Source of the DNA: FEB-7 sp963698265
Lineage (GTDB): Bacteria > Pseudomonadota > Gammaproteobacteria > Burkholderiales > Usitatibacteraceae
Assembly: GCA_963698265.1 (NCBI GenBank)
Contig: CAVOQC010000005.1
Location: forward strand, 186,001 to 250,000
DNA length: 64,000 nt
Direction of reading: 5' to 3'
Shown: piece after piece, positions 37,346-47,510 of the stretch
Position numbering within the stretch: the stretch's first letter is position 1
How the letters are laid out: each line of letters starts with the position of its first letter
Position numbers and translations under genes: made by a program
The notes under the pieces: generated by a model
The model's input: the letters and a program-made list of their open reading frames with translations, nothing else
Told to the model about the DNA's origin: nothing
The model's database searches: none

Positions 37346-37852
37346 CTAGCGCACGCGCCCGCCGGATTCCTGCACGCGCCGCTCGATCATCGCTCGCGCC
37401 GCCGGGGGGAGCTGGCCGAGGGGAATGCTGCTGTAGACGTCCTTGCCCCAGACCAGCAGCCAGACATTGTCGAAGCGCCATACCTCGCGCAGCGCCCGCC
37501 AGGCGATCGCGCTTTCGCCGAGGCTGCTCTTCTGCGCGACGGCCTCCTCGGTGAGGGTCCAGGTGCTCTCGGGCGGGTCGAGCGCGCGAAGGCCCGTTAC
37601 CGCGCGCCTCCAGTGGACGAAGAAGATCGCCGCGCCCAGGACGGCGAAGATGCCCACGGCCACCATGAGCGCGATCTCCAGCCACCGGTAGGGACCCTGG
37701 GTGGCAAGGACCAGGAGCCCCGAGCCGATCGCGAGTTCGATCGCGTAGCGCAGGCCCAGCCGCCGCTGCCAGTAGCGCCACGCGGAGGCGAGGCAGTGGT
37801 CCTTCGTGTAGCGGACGCGAAACGTCACGGCCGCGGATCCGGGCGCCGGCAC
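37346..37852 (-). CDS. YcxB-like membrane protein
   Basis: 168 aa with two adjacent membrane helices (YAIELAIGSGLLVLATQG; LEIALMVAVGIFAVLGAAIFF), a YcxB-like C-terminal part (TWTLTEEAVAQKSSLGESAI; AWRALREVWRFDNVWLLVWG) and an acid-free basic tail. Family of unknown function. Starts at GTG 37852, with an alternative GTG at 37828. It follows ilvD on the same strand by ten bases. Confidence 0.8.
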   Translation of the reverse strand: MPAPGSAAVTFRVRYTKDHCLASAWRYWQRRLGLRYAIELAIGSGLLVLATQGPYRWLEIALMVAVGIFAVLGAAIFFVHWRRAVTGLRALDPPESTWTLTEEAVAQKSSLGESAIAWRALREVWRFDNVWLLVWGKDVYSSIPLGQLPPAARAMIERRVQESGGRVR

Positions 37853-37862
37853 CGCCGAAGCC

Positions 37863-39536
<1,674 letters not shown>

Positions 39537-39637
39537 GGCGGTCTTCTTGGGGAGGGACGGCGGGGCCGGCGCGGGCCGGATCGGTAGAATAGCGCCTCGC
39601 CCGCATCGCGCGAAACCCTCGCAAGGCATCGATACCC

Positions 39638-40423
39638 GTGCTCACCCACCCGCAGTTCGATCCCGTCCTCTTCAGCCTCGGGCCCGTGGCCGTGCGCTGG
39701 TACGGCCTCATGTACGTGCTGGCCTTCGTCGCCTTCGTGGTGCTGGGAAAGCTGCGCGCGCGCCGGGGCCTCTCCCATGGCGTCACGGAGGCGGGCGTGG
39801 ACGACATGCTGCTCTACGGCGTGCTCGGCGTGATCCTCGGCGGGCGCCTGGGCTACGTGCTCTTCTACAAGCCGGAGTACTACTTCGCGCACCCGCTGGA
39901 GATCGTCCAGATCTGGGCCGGCGGCATGAGCTTCCACGGCGGCTTCCTCGGCGTGCTCGTGGCGGTGTGGATCTTCTGCGCGCGCAGGAAGCTGCGCTGG
40001 ATCACCACCATGGACTTCGTGGCCCCCCTCGTGCCGCTGGGGCTCGCGGCCGGGCGCCTGGGAAACTTCATCAACGGCGAGCTGCCGGGCCGGGCGACCG
40101 AGCTCGCGTGGGGCATGTGGTTCCCGCAGGTGGACCGCACGCCGCTCGCGCGGCATCCTTCGCAGCTCTACCAGTTCGCGCTCGAGGGCCTCGCGCTCTT
40201 CGCGATCCTGTGGTGGTACTCGGCGAAGCCGCGGCCGGCCGGGGCGGTCTCGGGCGCCTTCCTCACGGGCTACGGGTGCTTCCGCTTCATCGCGGAATTC
40301 GCCCGCCAGCCCGACGACTTCCTCGGGCTCCTGGCACTCGGCTTGTCCATGGGGCAGTGGCTGTCGCTTCCGATGATCGCCGCCGGGCTTGCGATGATGG
40401 CGTGGGCCCATCGCGGGCGTTGA
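39638..40423 (+). CDS. lgt: Prolipoprotein diacylglyceryl transferase
   Basis: Integral inner-membrane enzyme (261 aa, seven helices) that adds diacylglycerol to the lipobox Cys of prolipoproteins. The key His is in MSFHGGFLGVLVAV, and the signature is LGLAAGRLGNFINGELPGRA. It starts at GTG 39638 (MLTHPQFDPVLFSLGPVAVR). Upstream, TAGAAT at 39585-39590 is a possible -10. A substrate of the pathway, the LivJ lipoprotein, is encoded in the same window. Confidence 0.96.
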   Translation: MLTHPQFDPVLFSLGPVAVRWYGLMYVLAFVAFVVLGKLRARRGLSHGVTEAGVDDMLLYGVLGVILGGRLGYVLFYKPEYYFAHPLEIVQIWAGGMSFHGGFLGVLVAVWIFCARRKLRWITTMDFVAPLVPLGLAAGRLGNFINGELPGRATELAWGMWFPQVDRTPLARHPSQLYQFALEGLALFAILWWYSAKPRPAGAVSGAFLTGYGCFRFIAEFARQPDDFLGLLALGLSMGQWLSLPMIAAGLAMMAWAHRGR

Positions 40424-40432
40424 TGCATCCGC

Positions 40433-40459
40433 TTGACAGTTTGTGCGCTGCACCATAAG
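40433..40459 (+). promoter_or_regulatory. Candidate promoter upstream of the ketopantoate-reductase-like gene
   Basis: A perfect TTGACA followed after 15 bases by CATAAG. The spacing is short. The rest of the 224-base gap 40424-40647 holds nothing recognisable. Confidence 0.35.
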
Positions 40460-40647
40460 TTTCCGGTAAAGCGTTCGCAGTCCTGCCGCGGCCCCGGGCT
40501 ACCCGCCCCGCCCTCCGGCACCGCCCGACCCTCGCGGTGAACGACACCGGCGGAAACCATCCCGCCCGACGCCATGGATACGAACTTGAAGCCCGGCCCT
40601 CTCCCTGCCTTCGTGGCCGGGATGGCGGCCCGACCAGTGGGGGAATA

Positions 40648-41664
40648 ATGCGTTTCTGCATCGTGGGCGCCGGCGCCATCGGCGGCTTCGTCGGCGCGAA
40701 GCTCGCGCTGGGCGGCGAGGATGTCACGTTCATCGCGCGCGGCAAGAACCTCGCGGCCATCAACGCCGGTGGCATGAAGGTCTTCTACCGCGACGGGCGC
40801 GAGGAGCACGCGAGCACCGTGAAGGCCGTGGAGGACTACGCGGCCGCGGGCACCTTCGACGTCGTGATCCTCGCGATCAAGGCCCACCAGGTGGGCACGC
40901 TGGCGGGCAAGCTCGCGGCGCTCTACGACAAGGACACCGTGGTGATCCCGATGCAGAACGGGATCCCCTTCTGGTACTTCCACGGGCACGGCGGAGAACT
41001 CGAGGGACGCACCGTGGAGACGGTGGATCCGGGCGGCGTGGTGAAGGACGCGATCCCCAGGGAGCGGATCGTCGGCTGCGTGGTCTACCCGGCCGCGGAG
41101 CTGGTGGAGCCCGGCAGGGTCGTGCACATCGAGGGCGACCGCTTCCCCATCGGGGAGCTCGACGGTTCGACGACGGAGCGCGCCACGCGCATCTCCGAGG
41201 CGTTCACGAAGGCCGGCCTCAAGTGCCCGATCCTCGAGAACGTGCGCGCGGAGATGTGGTTGAAGCTCTGGGGCAACCTCACCTTCAACCCCATCAGCGC
41301 GCTCACGCACGCCACACTCCAGGACATCTGCGAGCACCCGCACGGCAGAGCACTCGCCGCGCAGATGATGATGGAGGCGCAGGCGGTCGCCGAGAAGCTC
41401 GGCATCACCTTCCGCGTGCCGCTGGACAAGCGCATCGAGGGCGCGAGGAAGGTGGGCAAGCACAAGACCTCGATGCTCCAGGACGTGGAAGCGGGCCGGC
41501 CCATCGAGATCGACGCGCTCGTGGGCTCCGTCGTGGAGATGGGCGAGATCGCGCAGGTGCCGGTGCCCACGATCAAGGCGATCTTCCAGGCCGCAAAGCT
41601 CCTCGACGAAACCTACACCTCGCAGGCGGTCAGCATCCGGGGCGTGCAGACCGACGGGAGCTGA
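40648..41664 (+). CDS. panE: 2-dehydropantoate 2-reductase (ketopantoate reductase) family protein
   Basis: 338 aa. The Rossmann start RFCIVGAGAIGGFVGAKLAL binds NADPH. Typical ApbA/PanE segments are FDVVILAIKAHQVGTLAGKL, VVIPMQNGIPFWYF, EMWLKLWGNLTFNPISALTH and HKTSMLQDVEAGRPIEIDAL. It reduces ketopantoate to pantoate for coenzyme A synthesis, or acts as a related 2-keto-acid reductase; paralogues are common, so the symbol is tentative. GGGGG eight bases before ATG 40648 supports the start. Confidence 0.85.
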   Translation: MRFCIVGAGAIGGFVGAKLALGGEDVTFIARGKNLAAINAGGMKVFYRDGREEHASTVKAVEDYAAAGTFDVVILAIKAHQVGTLAGKLAALYDKDTVVIPMQNGIPFWYFHGHGGELEGRTVETVDPGGVVKDAIPRERIVGCVVYPAAELVEPGRVVHIEGDRFPIGELDGSTTERATRISEAFTKAGLKCPILENVRAEMWLKLWGNLTFNPISALTHATLQDICEHPHGRALAAQMMMEAQAVAEKLGITFRVPLDKRIEGARKVGKHKTSMLQDVEAGRPIEIDALVGSVVEMGEIAQVPVPTIKAIFQAAKLLDETYTSQAVSIRGVQTDGS

Positions 41665-41678
41665 ACACGGCCGGAACT

Positions 41679-41715
41679 TGAACTGGTTCAGGAAAAGGCG
41701 AATCGGCCCTTTTCC
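41679..41715. promoter_or_regulatory. Palindrome and stem-loop before the copper operon
   Basis: TGAACTGGTTCA (41679-41690) is a perfect palindrome. It is followed by GGAAAAGG...CCTTTTCC (41691-41715), an eight-base stem. It sits between panE and the DUF2946 gene and could be an operator, a weak terminator, or both. Confidence 0.35.
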
Positions 41716-41746
41716 GCCGCGCGCCCGGCCGATAGGATCGGTCTCC

Positions 41747-42139
41747 ATGGGCCATCACCGCCTCACCCGTCACATCGGCGCCACGGCTGCGATCTTCGCA
41801 ATGCTGCTGGCCTCGCTCGCGCCCGCGGTCACGAGCGCGTTCGCCGCGGCCAACGACCAGCACGTGCGCTGGACGGCGGTGTGCACGGCCGATGGGGCGC
41901 GGCTGGTCCCGGTGCCCACCGATGCCCAAGGCGTTCCCGTCGCGCCGAAGTCGCGCCACGTCGAGCACTGCCCGTTCTGCGCGCCTGCCGCGGCCTCCTC
42001 CGCGCTGCCGCCGGCCGCCGCACCCTGCGTTCCCGCTTCCGCCGGTGCCGACCCGGCCGTCCCGCATCTCCTCGTCGCACCGCGCCCGTCGCTGCACCGG
42101 ATCGCGGCGCAACCCCGCGCGCCTCCCTCCGCCTCCTGA
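41747..42139 (+). CDS. DUF2946 protein, probable secreted copper-related factor
   Basis: 130-aa secreted or membrane-anchored protein. The signal/anchor region is HIGATAAIFAMLLASLAP. The DUF2946 hallmark HVEHCPFCAPAAASSALPPA carries His and two Cys likely to bind metal, followed by an Ala/Pro/Arg-rich tail. The family regularly sits next to copper TonB receptors, as it does here (84 bases upstream). That suggests a role in copper uptake or sensing, but no direct function is known. Start ATG 41747; longer in-frame starts look non-coding. Confidence 0.82.
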   Translation: MGHHRLTRHIGATAAIFAMLLASLAPAVTSAFAAANDQHVRWTAVCTADGARLVPVPTDAQGVPVAPKSRHVEHCPFCAPAAASSALPPAAAPCVPASAGADPAVPHLLVAPRPSLHRIAAQPRAPPSAS

Positions 42140-42223
42140 GCCGAACGCCGTAACGCGCCCGGACGCGTCCGGGCCGTGGCGCCCTTTGCGCGCCGCGATT
42201 CCCATTCGCCAGGAGATATCCCG

Positions 42224-44278
42224 ATGGTCCCGTTTCGCCGCAAGCCCCTCTACGCCCTGCTGGGCGGAGCCTGCCTCAGCCTTTCCGCCGCGCACGCGCA
42301 GGTCGCGCCGCTCGATTCCATGGTCGTCACTGCGGAGCGCGACGACGCGCCGCTCACCGTCACGACCGATCCCCGCAAGCCCCGGCAGCCGCTGCCGGCG
42401 CACGACGGCGCCGATTTCCTGAAGACCATCCCGGGCTTTTCCGTGATCCGCAAGGGCGGCACCGACGGCGACCCGGTGCTGCGCGGCATGGCCGGCTCGC
42501 GCCTGGGGATTCTCATCGACGGCGAGCACATCCTCGGCGGCTGCGGCGGGCGCATGGACCCGCCCACGGCCTATGTCTTTCCCGAAGCCTTCGACCGCGT
42601 CACCGTCGTGAAGGGGCCGCAGAGCGTGCTGCACGGGCCCGGGCAATCCGCCGGGGTGGTCCTCTTCGAGCGCGACCCGAAGCGCTTCGCCGAGCCGGGC
42701 GCGCGTGCCTACGGGAGCCTGCTCGGCGGATCCTTCGGCCGCCACGACGAGGTCGTCGACGCGCAGGCCGGCACGCCCGCGTTCCAGGTGCAGGGCGTGG
42801 CCACGCGCTCGCACGCGAACGACTACGCCGACGGCGACGGCAAGCGGGTCCATTCGCGCTACACGCGCTGGAGCGCCAACGGGGCCCTCGCCTGGACGCC
42901 GGACGAGCGCACGCGCCTGGAGCTGACGGGTGCGACGAGCGACGGCGAGGCCGCGTACGCGGACCGCATGATGGACGGCACGAAATTCAAGCGCACGAAC
43001 GCGGGGCTGCGTTTCCGCAAGGACGGCCTCTCGCCCTTCGTCGAACGGATCGAGGCCCACGCGTTCCACAACTACGTCGACCACGTGATGGACAACTTCA
43101 GCCTGCGGCCCCTCGCGCCGGGGTCGATGCCCGCGGTGAGCAATCCCGACCGCGAGACGCGCGGCGCGAAGTTCCTCGCGCACCTGAAACCCAACGACAC
43201 CAACCGCGTGGCGCTCGGCGTGGACTGGCAGGCGAACGACCACACCGTGCGCTCGACGATGAACGAGGCGGCGATGCCCTACGAGGCGATGCCGCGCGGC
43301 GAGGACGCCACTTTCTCCAACCGCGGCGTCTTCGGCGAGTGGACCCACGAGCATCCTGGCACGGGCAGGCTCGTGGCCGGGCTGCGCCTGGACCGCTGGC
43401 GCACCGAGGACCAGCGCGCGACGATCCGGCTTGGCAAGGGCTCCATGGCGGCGACGGTGCCCAACCCGACCGCCGGGGAAACGCGCTCGGACACGCTCGC
43501 GAGCGGCTTCGCCCGCGTCGAGCGCGAGCTGGGCGGGAAGGCGACGACGCTCTACGCCGGCCTCGGTCGGGTGGAACGCTTTCCCGATTACTGGGAGCTC
43601 TTCTCCGACCGCGAGGGGCCCGAGTCGATCAGCGGCTTCGGCACGCGGCCGGAACGCACGACGCAACTGGACATCGGCGTCCTGCACCGGGCCGGCGACT
43701 GGCACGCGACGGCGTCGGCCTTCGCGGCGCGCATCGACGACTACATCCTCATCCAGTCGGGTGTCGCGCGCACGATGCCCACCCGGGCCGCGACGATCGC
43801 GCGCAACGTGGATGCCAAGACCCTCGGTCTGGAGGCGGGGGTCGGGCGCGCGTTCGCGAAACACTGGAAGGCGGACGCCACCCTCGCCTGGGTGCGCGGG
43901 GAAAACGACACCGACGGCACGCCGCTCGCCCAGCAGCCGCCCCTCGAGGCGCGTTTCTCGCTGACACGCGAAGATCCGGTGTGGTCCCTGGGGGCGCTGC
44001 TGCGCGCCGTCTCCCGCCAGGACCGCGTCGACCCGGGCAAGGGCAACATCGCCGGGCAGGACATCGGCCCCACGGGCGGGTTCGCGGTCTTCTCGCTGAA
44101 CGCGGGCTACCGCTTCTCGAAGACGGTGCAGGTGACGGCCGGCGTGGACAACGTGTTCGACCGGACGTACGCGGAGCACCTGAGCCGCAGCGGGGCCATG
44201 GTTCCGGGGTATCTCCAGACCACGCGGGTGAACGAGCCGGGGCGGACCCTCTGGGTGAAGCTGCAGTTCTCGCTCTAG
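42224..44278 (+). CDS. TonB-dependent outer-membrane copper receptor, OprC/NosA type
   Basis: 684 aa. Signal peptide ends SAAHAQ, then the TonB box/plug DSMVVTAERDDAPLTV and FLKTIPGFSVIRKGGTDGDP, followed by a 22-strand barrel ending WVKLQFSL. The copper site known in OprC is conserved: the CxxxM motif (Cys107 and Met111 in GGCGGRMDPP) and the HxM motif (His287 and Met289 in DHVMDNF). It should take up ionic copper or azurin-bound copper with TonB energy. AGGAG nine bases upstream fixes the start. Paired with the DUF2946 gene. Confidence 0.94.
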   Translation: MVPFRRKPLYALLGGACLSLSAAHAQVAPLDSMVVTAERDDAPLTVTTDPRKPRQPLPAHDGADFLKTIPGFSVIRKGGTDGDPVLRGMAGSRLGILIDGEHILGGCGGRMDPPTAYVFPEAFDRVTVVKGPQSVLHGPGQSAGVVLFERDPKRFAEPGARAYGSLLGGSFGRHDEVVDAQAGTPAFQVQGVATRSHANDYADGDGKRVHSRYTRWSANGALAWTPDERTRLELTGATSDGEAAYADRMMDGTKFKRTNAGLRFRKDGLSPFVERIEAHAFHNYVDHVMDNFSLRPLAPGSMPAVSNPDRETRGAKFLAHLKPNDTNRVALGVDWQANDHTVRSTMNEAAMPYEAMPRGEDATFSNRGVFGEWTHEHPGTGRLVAGLRLDRWRTEDQRATIRLGKGSMAATVPNPTAGETRSDTLASGFARVERELGGKATTLYAGLGRVERFPDYWELFSDREGPESISGFGTRPERTTQLDIGVLHRAGDWHATASAFAARIDDYILIQSGVARTMPTRAATIARNVDAKTLGLEAGVGRAFAKHWKADATLAWVRGENDTDGTPLAQQPPLEARFSLTREDPVWSLGALLRAVSRQDRVDPGKGNIAGQDIGPTGGFAVFSLNAGYRFSKTVQVTAGVDNVFDRTYAEHLSRSGAMVPGYLQTTRVNEPGRTLWVKLQFSL

Positions 44279-44292
44279 GGCGGTGACTGCGC

Positions 44293-44298
44293 TATAAT
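44293..44298 (+). promoter_or_regulatory. TATAAT -10 of the tRNA-Ala promoter
   Basis: A perfect TATAAT 15 bases before the tRNA 5' end. The -35 would lie inside the end of the copper-receptor gene, and no strong hexamer is visible there. Confidence 0.5.
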
Positions 44299-44312
44299 TT
44301 CGCCCTTCGTGT

Positions 44313-44388
<76 letters not shown>

Positions 44389-44398
44389 AATCCACGCG

Positions 44399-44428
44399 AG
44401 CCCGCTGATCCGTCAGCGGGCTTTTTTT
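44399..44428 (+). terminator. Intrinsic terminator of the tRNA transcript
   Basis: AGCCCGCTGA-TCCG-TCAGCGGGCT: a perfect ten-base stem followed by seven T, ten bases after the tRNA CCA. Confidence 0.95.
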
Positions 44429-44518
44429 CGCTTGCCGGGCCCGAAGGGTCACGCCGCTTTCGGCGGACGAGCGCATGGGATCGGTCGCCAAGGCCGCGAC
44501 CGGGAGCCCGGCCTCTTC

Positions 44519-45412
44519 TTACGCCTGCCCTTCGCCGGCGCGGGCGTGCGCCTTCGCGTCCTTGCCCTTGTTCGCGAACTTGCGCACGCGAAAGCGCCCC
44601 TTGCCGCCGTGCTTCACCTCGTACATCTGCGCGTCGGCGGCCTTCAGCATCGCCTTGAACTCGCCCCGGGGCCACTCGTACCACACGACGCCGATGCTCG
44701 CCGTAACCGGGGGGTAGGCCTCCAGCGCGGCCTCCACCTTCTCCGACATCTTGCGCGCCGCGGCGACCGCAGATTTCTCGCCGATCTCGTGGAGCAGCAC
44801 CGCGAACTCGTCGCCGCCCAACCGCGCCACCGAGTCCGTCGAACGCAGCGCCTTCGTGAGCGCGTCCCCCACCGCGACGAGCGCCTCGTTGCCGGCGTCA
44901 TGCCCCAGGGTGTCGTTCAGGACCTTGAAGTCGTCGAGATCGAGGAACACGACGGCCATCGGGTGGCCGTAGCGCGAGGCACGAGATGCCTCGGCCTGCC
45001 CCGCCTCGAAGAAGGCGCGCTGGTTCATGAGCCCCGTGAGGGAATCTTTCGTCGCCATCTCCGCCTGGTGCCGCAGCAGCGTGCGGATGCGCGCGGCGAG
45101 GAAGGCGATGAAGCAATAGGACGCCAGGCGCACCATGCCGTTCACGTACGGAATCCAGCCCTTCGTCCATTCCCGGCCGGAAAGAAGGTCGCCCGCGACC
45201 CACATGCACGCAGCCAGCACGGAGACGGCGATTCCCTGGGCAAGGCCCCCGAACCAGGCCACGAGAAAGACCGGGACGATGATTGCCGATGCGAAGGCGT
45301 ACTCGGCCTCCGTGTGCTGGCGAAGCCATCCGAGGAGCAGGGAGAGCCCCGCGGCGACGGCCCACACGGCCGCGAGTTGCAGCCTGCCCGGCAATTTGTC
45401 GAGGAGTGACAT
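44519..45412 (-). CDS. Membrane diguanylate cyclase (GGDEF)
   Basis: 297 aa making the second messenger c-di-GMP from GTP. The N-terminal four-helix membrane region (AAVWAVAAGLSLLLGWL; FASAIIVPVFLVAWF; GIAVSVLAACMWVAG; MVRLASYCFIAFLAA) is a likely MASE-like sensor. The GGDEF domain is complete: TLGHDAGNEALVAVGDALT, inhibitory I-site RSTD five residues before the active-site RLGGDEFAVLL. A Lys/Arg tail closes the protein. It ends about 90 bases from the tRNA terminator on the opposite strand; downstream of the antiporter. Confidence 0.94.
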   Translation of the reverse strand: MSLLDKLPGRLQLAAVWAVAAGLSLLLGWLRQHTEAEYAFASAIIVPVFLVAWFGGLAQGIAVSVLAACMWVAGDLLSGREWTKGWIPYVNGMVRLASYCFIAFLAARIRTLLRHQAEMATKDSLTGLMNQRAFFEAGQAEASRASRYGHPMAVVFLDLDDFKVLNDTLGHDAGNEALVAVGDALTKALRSTDSVARLGGDEFAVLLHEIGEKSAVAAARKMSEKVEAALEAYPPVTASIGVVWYEWPRGEFKAMLKAADAQMYEVKHGGKGRFRVRKFANKGKDAKAHARAGEGQA

Positions 45413-45506
45413 CGGTCAGCCCGAGTGTCTCACGGCGTCCTGCAGGTCGCATTGCGCCGGCCGATGGGGCCGCGGCACGCGTCGCGGAGAGCCGCGGCGC
45501 GGAAAC

Positions 45507-46895
45507 TCAGGCGGCGCCGGGCTTGCCGTCCGGCGCGTCGCCGGCGTCCGGTTCCGCTGCGTCCCCGGCCTTCGCGGCCCCGGGCCCGGTCCCGGCCTCG
45601 CGCTCGGCGGCCTTCGCCGCTTCGGCCTCCTCTATCGCCGCCCGCTCCTTGGCGGCTTTCGCGGCAGCGGCCTTATCGGCCGCCGCTTTCGCGGCCTCGG
45701 CTTCGGCCTCGGCGCGTGCCGCCGCCGCGTCCTCCTTCGACAGCCGGAAGCGCGCCACCGCGATCAGGCCCGACGAGGCGAGCAGCACCAGGACGACGGT
45801 GCCGTCCACGTAGCGCGGAAGCTCCAGCACTTCCTTCGTGGAGAGGTACAGCAGTACGGTGATCAGGCCGCGCGGGGCGAACCAGGTGAGCGCGGCCGCG
45901 CGCTTGTGCCCGCTCGCGACCAGCATGAAATGGCGGCTCACGTAGATCGCGAGCAGCACGACGCCCGCGGCGAGCCAGGCATCCAGGCTCGCCAGGTCGG
46001 AGAGCTCCGTCCAGTAGCCCAGGAGCAGGAAGAAGAACCCGCGCACGGCGAAGGTGAGCTCGAGCACGAGCTGCTTGAAGTCCTCGAGGGTCTGGTCGTA
46101 ACTCGCGTCCACCCAGGTGCGCAGCGGCCGGAAGCGCGTGATGAGCTTCGGGTTGTTCAGGGCGAGGCCGAACATGAGGACCATGATCAGGGGCGAGAGG
46201 TGCAGCAGCTCGCCCACGGCATAGAGCCCGAAGAGACCGGCGAGCAGCGGGATGAAGCGGATGTGCCCGTCGATGCGCACGAGGATCAGCATCAGTCCCA
46301 CCGCGCAGATCGTGGACAGCAGCAGCGAGAGGACGCCGCCGCCGACGAGGCCCGCCATGACGCTCGTGAGCGTGCCCGTCGAGTTGAGCAGGGCGAAGAA
46401 CACGAGCACGCCGAGGATGTCGGACACCGAGCTTTCGTAGATCACGAACTCGCGGGCCCGCTCCGGCAGGAAGTCGCTGCTGGGAATCGCGACCGCGCTG
46501 CTGATCACGGCGAAGGGCACCGCGAGGAGCGCGGCGTTGATCGGCTTGAGCCCGAAGGCGAGCACCGCGATCGAGGCGAAGAAGAGCGTGAGGAAGAAGA
46601 ACCCCGCGATGGCCATCGTGAGGGCGCCGGCCGCGGTGCGGATCCGGTCCTTGCGCAGCTCGATGTCGAGCGCGCCCTCGAGCACGATGAGGATCAGGCC
46701 GATGGCCCCGAGGATGGGGACCGCGACCTCCAGCCCCTCGAGCGTGAATCCCCGGGAGCCCAGCAGCGGCTTCGCCACGAGGCCGACCACGATCATCACG
46801 ATCACCGACGGCAGCCGGATGACGCGGCTCAGCCGTTCGATGGCGAACGCAAGGATGAGGAATATCGAGGCGATGAGGATTGCGGAATAGGCCAT
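45507..46895 (-). CDS. Na+(K+)/H+ antiporter, NhaP/CPA1-like, with coiled-coil tail
   Basis: 462 aa; about 12 helices with antiporter features such as LPSVIVMIVVGLVAKPLLGS, LIVLEGALDIELRKD and FAVISSAVAIPSSDFLPERA. It exchanges protons for Na+ or K+ across the inner membrane. The last about 80 residues are an Ala/Glu/Lys-rich tail (EAEAEAAKAAADKAAAAKAA), probably a cytoplasmic coiled coil or disordered segment that is unusual for the family. The tail is also repetitive in codon use. Confidence 0.9.
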   Translation of the reverse strand: MAYSAILIASIFLILAFAIERLSRVIRLPSVIVMIVVGLVAKPLLGSRGFTLEGLEVAVPILGAIGLILIVLEGALDIELRKDRIRTAAGALTMAIAGFFFLTLFFASIAVLAFGLKPINAALLAVPFAVISSAVAIPSSDFLPERAREFVIYESSVSDILGVLVFFALLNSTGTLTSVMAGLVGGGVLSLLLSTICAVGLMLILVRIDGHIRFIPLLAGLFGLYAVGELLHLSPLIMVLMFGLALNNPKLITRFRPLRTWVDASYDQTLEDFKQLVLELTFAVRGFFFLLLGYWTELSDLASLDAWLAAGVVLLAIYVSRHFMLVASGHKRAAALTWFAPRGLITVLLYLSTKEVLELPRYVDGTVVLVLLASSGLIAVARFRLSKEDAAAARAEAEAEAAKAAADKAAAAKAAKERAAIEEAEAAKAAEREAGTGPGAAKAGDAAEPDAGDAPDGKPGAA

Positions 46896-47106
46896 GGGGG
46901 ATGCCGGGGTGTTTCGGGGGGATCAGGCGGCGAGATTGCCGGCTGCCATGCTACGCGCGAGTCGCCCGGGATCGGGGAAGCGTGCCGCAGGGTGGACCGG
47001 CCACCCCGGGGCGGGCAAGGGCGAGGCGCAGGAAGGGGCTTCCGGAATGCAGGAGCAAGGGCGAATCGCGGGCGCGCCGATGCGGCGCGGCCCGCGGCCG
47101 GCCCGG

Positions 47107-47343
47107 CTAGTTGCCCCTGGGCGCGTTGCCGATGCCGCGGCCCGACTCGAGCCGCCAGTCTTCCTTGCTCATGCCTTTCTGGGGCTCGGCGGAGGCCTTG
47201 CGGGGAATGCGGCTCCCGGTCATGACTTCGTCGTTGGTGGCGCCCGCGGCGGTGGAGTCGGCCTTGGGATCCGTGGCGGCGCATCCGGAAAGCCCGAAGG
47301 CGGCGGAAAGGACGGCGAAAGCGAAAGCAAAGGTCTTCTTCAT
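47107..47343 (-). CDS. Small lipoprotein of unknown function
   Basis: 78 aa. Signal KKTFAFAFAVLSAAFGLSGC with a lipobox Cys; the mature part is short and polar (DEVMTGSRIPRKASAEPQKG, ending GRGIGNAPRGN). The TGSRIPRK motif recurs in unannotated beta/gamma-proteobacterial proteins. GAGGAA upstream of ATG 47343 supports the start. The 211 bases between it and the antiporter (46896-47106) show nothing recognisable. Confidence 0.75.
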   Translation of the reverse strand: MKKTFAFAFAVLSAAFGLSGCAATDPKADSTAAGATNDEVMTGSRIPRKASAEPQKGMSKEDWRLESGRGIGNAPRGN

Positions 47344-47510
47344 GATTTTCCTCGGCTCGATGTAATCTCCATGGGGCATTCCATGGACGAGGGGCGCATT
47401 TTGCCACGCCTCGCCCCTGGCGTGAAAAGGGAGGCATTTCATGGGCGGAGCACGCTGGCTGGCCATCCTGCTTCGCCGCCTCGGTCACGGCGGTCCAGGC
47501 ACAGGTCGAA

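Noticed and set aside
40440..40460. TGCACCA half-site resembling an NtrC binding element
   Set aside because: Only one half is present and there is no sigma-54 promoter nearby.
46896..47106. Small open frames on both strands in the gap beside the antiporter
   Set aside because: No ribosome sites, and Arg/Gly-rich random-looking products.
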